Shown piece after piece: positions 61,995-64,000 of a stretch of DNA of 64,000 nucleotides; position 1 is the first letter of the stretch; each line of letters opens with the position of its first letter. The stretch comes from Rhodobacterales bacterium (GTDB lineage Bacteria; Pseudomonadota; Alphaproteobacteria; Rhizobiales; Stappiaceae). The position numbers and the translations under genes were made by a program. The notes beneath the pieces are model-generated. The model was not told where the DNA came from and ran no database searches. It was given only the letters and a program-made list of their open reading frames with translations. The DNA lies in contig VIRH01000094.1 of the NCBI GenBank assembly GCA_008107755.1, positions 62,001 through 126,000 on the forward strand. Reading direction: 5' to 3'.

Positions 61995-63472
61995 TCCGCC
62001 GCTCCCTGCATTTCGAAGGAGGCAGCGAGAATGTTCTCCTCGTTGATGGCGGCGCCGGTCAGTTCGGCCGAGATAAGGCCGTTACGGAAAACGAAGACCC
62101 GGTCGCACTGGCAGACCTCCTCGGTTTCCGTCGAGTACCAGAGAAAGGTCCGACCGCTTTCGGCCTCGCGTCGAACCAGCTCGTAGGCCTCCTGCTTGGT
62201 GCCGACATCCACGCCGCGCATCGGGTCGTCCATGACGACGATGGGAGCCGTGGAGGCGAGCGCCCGCGCGAACAGCGCCTTTTGCTGGTTGCCGCCCGAA
62301 AGAGACAGGATGGGATTGTTCATGTTGTCTGTCCGGATGCCGATCCGTGCCTTCCAGTCCGCCCCAAGACGGGCTTCGGCGTCCCGGTCGATCAGACCGT
62401 TTCGGACGAGGCTGGGGAGATGGGTGAGTGTCAGATTGCGCAGGATCGACCAGAGCGGCATCACACCGTCCCTGCCGCGGTCGCCGGCAACAAAGGCGAC
62501 GTCCGGCGTCCTGACCTTTGAAAGGGCACCGGAGCGGGACATGAAGAACCGCGCCAGCGCCTCGGCCTGTCCGTGGCCGGCAAGCCCGGCAAGCCCGACG
62601 ATTTCCCCCCGCCTGGCGCTCAGACCTTCGGGCGTGGAGAGAACCTCCTCGCCGATCCGGTCTCCTGCTTCGACGGCAGCGCGAACGTCCGTCTTTTCGC
62701 TGGCGACATGGCCCATCGCATCGATCAGGCTCTGCTGCGTGAAGCCCGAAGCGGGCCGGCTGTCGATGATCTTGCCATCCTTCATCACGTCGATCCGGGT
62801 CGCGACCTCGAAGACCTCGCCCAGCATGTGCGATATGAAGATGACGGCGCCGCCGGAGCTGCAGAACCGGCGGACATGCGCAAGAAGCTGGCGGGCGATC
62901 GAGGCATCGAGCGACGAGGTCGGCTCATCGAGTATCACCAGCCGGGCGGGCGTCGCGCCTTCGGCAAAGCCGGCAGCGATCTCCACCATCTGGCGTTCGG
63001 CGAGGGTCAGGTCGCCGACGGCCATGCCCGGTTCGATCCGGTGACCGGGAAAGAGTTCGCCGAGAGCCTTGGAAATCCGCTGAGCGGCGGTCTTGCGCCA
63101 GCCGAACCCGGTCAGATCACGGTGCGGGATTCTGAGGTTTTCGAGGACTGTCAGGTTGGGACAAAGCGACAATTCCTGAAAGACGCTGCGGATGCCGGCT
63201 GCCCGGGCAGCGACAGCACCGGTCCCCTGCGAACCGTCTTCCATGACATAACTGACACTGCCGCCGGTCGGCGTCAGGCCGCCGTTGATGACGTTCACCG
63301 CAGTGGACTTGCCTGCACCGTTGTGGCCGATCAGCCCGACGCATTCGCCCGGGCTGATGGTCAGACTGACCCCGTCGAGCGCGCGCACCGCACCGAAGTG
63401 CACGCGCGCGTCCGAAAGGGCAACCAACGGGGCATCCGGTTTCAATGCACCGGCGCCTGTCGCCAATTCCAA
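61991..63472 (-). CDS. Sugar ABC transporter ATPase with two nucleotide-binding domains (RbsA type), TTG start
   Basis: A 493-residue tandem ATPase. The first domain has Walker A GHNGAGKSTAVN (about residues 49-60) and Walker B LVILDEPTSSLD (about 173-184). The second has the signature LSLSGGNQQKALFARALAS (about 392-410) and IVVMDDPMRGVDVGTKQEA, with a degenerate Walker A as usual in RbsA. The start codon is TTG at 63472, supported by GGGAG 7 bases upstream; no ATG is available nearby. It is coupled to the permeases and follows the binding protein by 19 bases. Confidence 0.93.
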   Translation of the reverse strand: MELATGAGALKPDAPLVALSDARVHFGAVRALDGVSLTISPGECVGLIGHNGAGKSTAVNVINGGLTPTGGSVSYVMEDGSQGTGAVAARAAGIRSVFQELSLCPNLTVLENLRIPHRDLTGFGWRKTAAQRISKALGELFPGHRIEPGMAVGDLTLAERQMVEIAAGFAEGATPARLVILDEPTSSLDASIARQLLAHVRRFCSSGGAVIFISHMLGEVFEVATRIDVMKDGKIIDSRPASGFTQQSLIDAMGHVASEKTDVRAAVEAGDRIGEEVLSTPEGLSARRGEIVGLAGLAGHGQAEALARFFMSRSGALSKVRTPDVAFVAGDRGRDGVMPLWSILRNLTLTHLPSLVRNGLIDRDAEARLGADWKARIGIRTDNMNNPILSLSGGNQQKALFARALASTAPIVVMDDPMRGVDVGTKQEAYELVRREAESGRTFLWYSTETEEVCQCDRVFVFRNGLISAELTGAAINEENILAASFEMQGAAE

Positions 63473-63491
63473 GATGAAGCTCCCTTACGAC

Positions 63492-64000
63492 TTACTGCGC
63501 GTCCGCGATGACGCCCTTGGCGTCGTCCAGGCTGTATTCCACGTTCGCGACAGAGCCTTCGGGCGTCGCCTCAAGAGCTTCGTCCAGGGAGTCCTGCGTG
63601 ACTTTCAGGAACGGCACCGTCAGATCCTTCGGCACGTCCGCGCCGTCCAGAACCTGCTGCGCCACCCAGAAGGCCAGCGTGCCGACGCCGGGCGCGATGG
63701 ACAGAGACAGGGTCTCGTAGCCATTGGCGTCGCGGGCTTCCGCCCACCACTTCATTTCGTCCTGACGGTTGCCCATGACGATGATCGGCATGTCCCGGCC
63801 GGCGGCATCAATGGCCTGGGCCGCACCGTAGCCGTCACCACCCTGTGTCACGACGCCGGCGATTTCCGGCAGGCTCGGCAGGATGCCTGCGACGGCTTTC
63901 TGGGCAACGTCCTGGGCCCAGTCGCCGTGGACGGACCCAACTATCTTGAACTTCGGAAATTCCTTCACACCCTCTTCGATACCGGCATGGATCTCGTCAT
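63492..64000 (-). CDS. Sugar-binding periplasmic protein of the RbsA/RbsC importer (N-terminus outside window)
   Basis: The C-terminal 168 residues of a class I (RbsB-like) sugar-binding protein; the frame is open to the right edge. Seen are KIVGSVHGDWAQDVAQKAVA, VVTQGGDGYGAAQAIDAAGR, then PIIVMGNRQDEMKWWAEARD and the ending YSLDDAKGVIADAQ. It is the first known gene of the minus-strand operon and delivers the sugar to the coupled permeases. The signal peptide lies beyond the window. The substrate is not deducible; the downstream SMP-30 lactonase suggests an aldose or sugar acid. Confidence 0.9.
   Translation of the reverse strand, partial: DEIHAGIEEGVKEFPKFKIVGSVHGDWAQDVAQKAVAGILPSLPEIAGVVTQGGDGYGAAQAIDAAGRDMPIIVMGNRQDEMKWWAEARDANGYETLSLSIAPGVGTLAFWVAQQVLDGADVPKDLTVPFLKVTQDSLDEALEATPEGSVANVEYSLDDAKGVIADAQ

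Overview
The window is about 64 kb of high-GC, gene-dense DNA of alphaproteobacterial type. The organism is most likely a member of the Hyphomicrobiales (rhizobia and relatives, possibly a marine Stappiaceae/Labrenzia-type bacterium). The evidence is a PcaQ-controlled protocatechuate operon, TGA-N9-TCA iron boxes like those bound by RirA, many ABC and TRAP uptake operons, and hairpin repeats of a type common in these bacteria. No rRNA, tRNA, CRISPR array, insertion sequence or phage gene was seen. The assignment is inference from gene content only.

Layout. (1) 1-8.6 kb: the tail of an AraC/GlxA-type regulator, then divergent pcaQ and pobA-pcaC-pcaH-pcaG-[BKACE]-pcaB-[ThDP enzyme], for 4-hydroxybenzoate and protocatechuate breakdown. 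pcaD is not in the window. (2) 8.6-19.6 kb: an amino-sugar locus. On the minus strand lie murQ, a CUT1 ABC transporter, a Gfo/Idh dehydrogenase and an MsmK/UgpC-like ATPase. Divergent on the plus strand lie a BadF-type kinase, a GntR/UTRA regulator, a GlmS-like deaminase and nagA. A convergent cutC closes the block. (3) 19.8-26.7 kb: a GntR/FCD regulator, a TRAP transporter, a DHDPS-family lyase and gabD. (4) 27.1-37.9 kb: a minus-strand operon (FCD regulator, amidase, diaminopropionate ammonia-lyase, N-carbamoyl-D-amino-acid-hydrolase-like enzyme, racemase-like protein) facing a five-gene dipeptide-type ABC transporter. (5) 38.1-57.8 kb: an iron-uptake island with an ABC exporter, two TetR regulators, one AraC regulator, three TonB-dependent receptors, a FecBCDE-like importer with a siderophore-interacting reductase, and an ExbB-ExbD-ExbD-TonB set with a small secreted protein. 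(6) 58.5-64 kb: a peroxiredoxin, then a sugar ABC importer (RbsA/RbsC type) translationally coupled to an SMP-30/gluconolactonase-like enzyme. Its binding protein runs off the right edge.

How it fits together. Most blocks pair an uptake system with enzymes that feed central metabolism, each with a local regulator. Candidate operators can be read for several: GGTAT direct repeats between murQ and the kinase; TGTCGACA before both the first FCD regulator and its TRAP operon; a perfect 8-1-8 palindrome between the second FCD regulator and the dipeptide importer; and TGA-N9-TCA boxes at four iron-island promoters, with a one-mismatch copy at a fifth.

The points most worth a second look are: the BKACE and ThDP enzymes inside a pca operon without pcaD; the ABC-fed MurNAc/GlcNAc locus with an oxidoreductase and a nearby cutC; the two dissimilar ExbD subunits, one with Asn instead of the proton-carrying Asp; a racemase-family protein with no cysteine at all; the DUF2218-reductase fusion; and two families of hairpin repeats.
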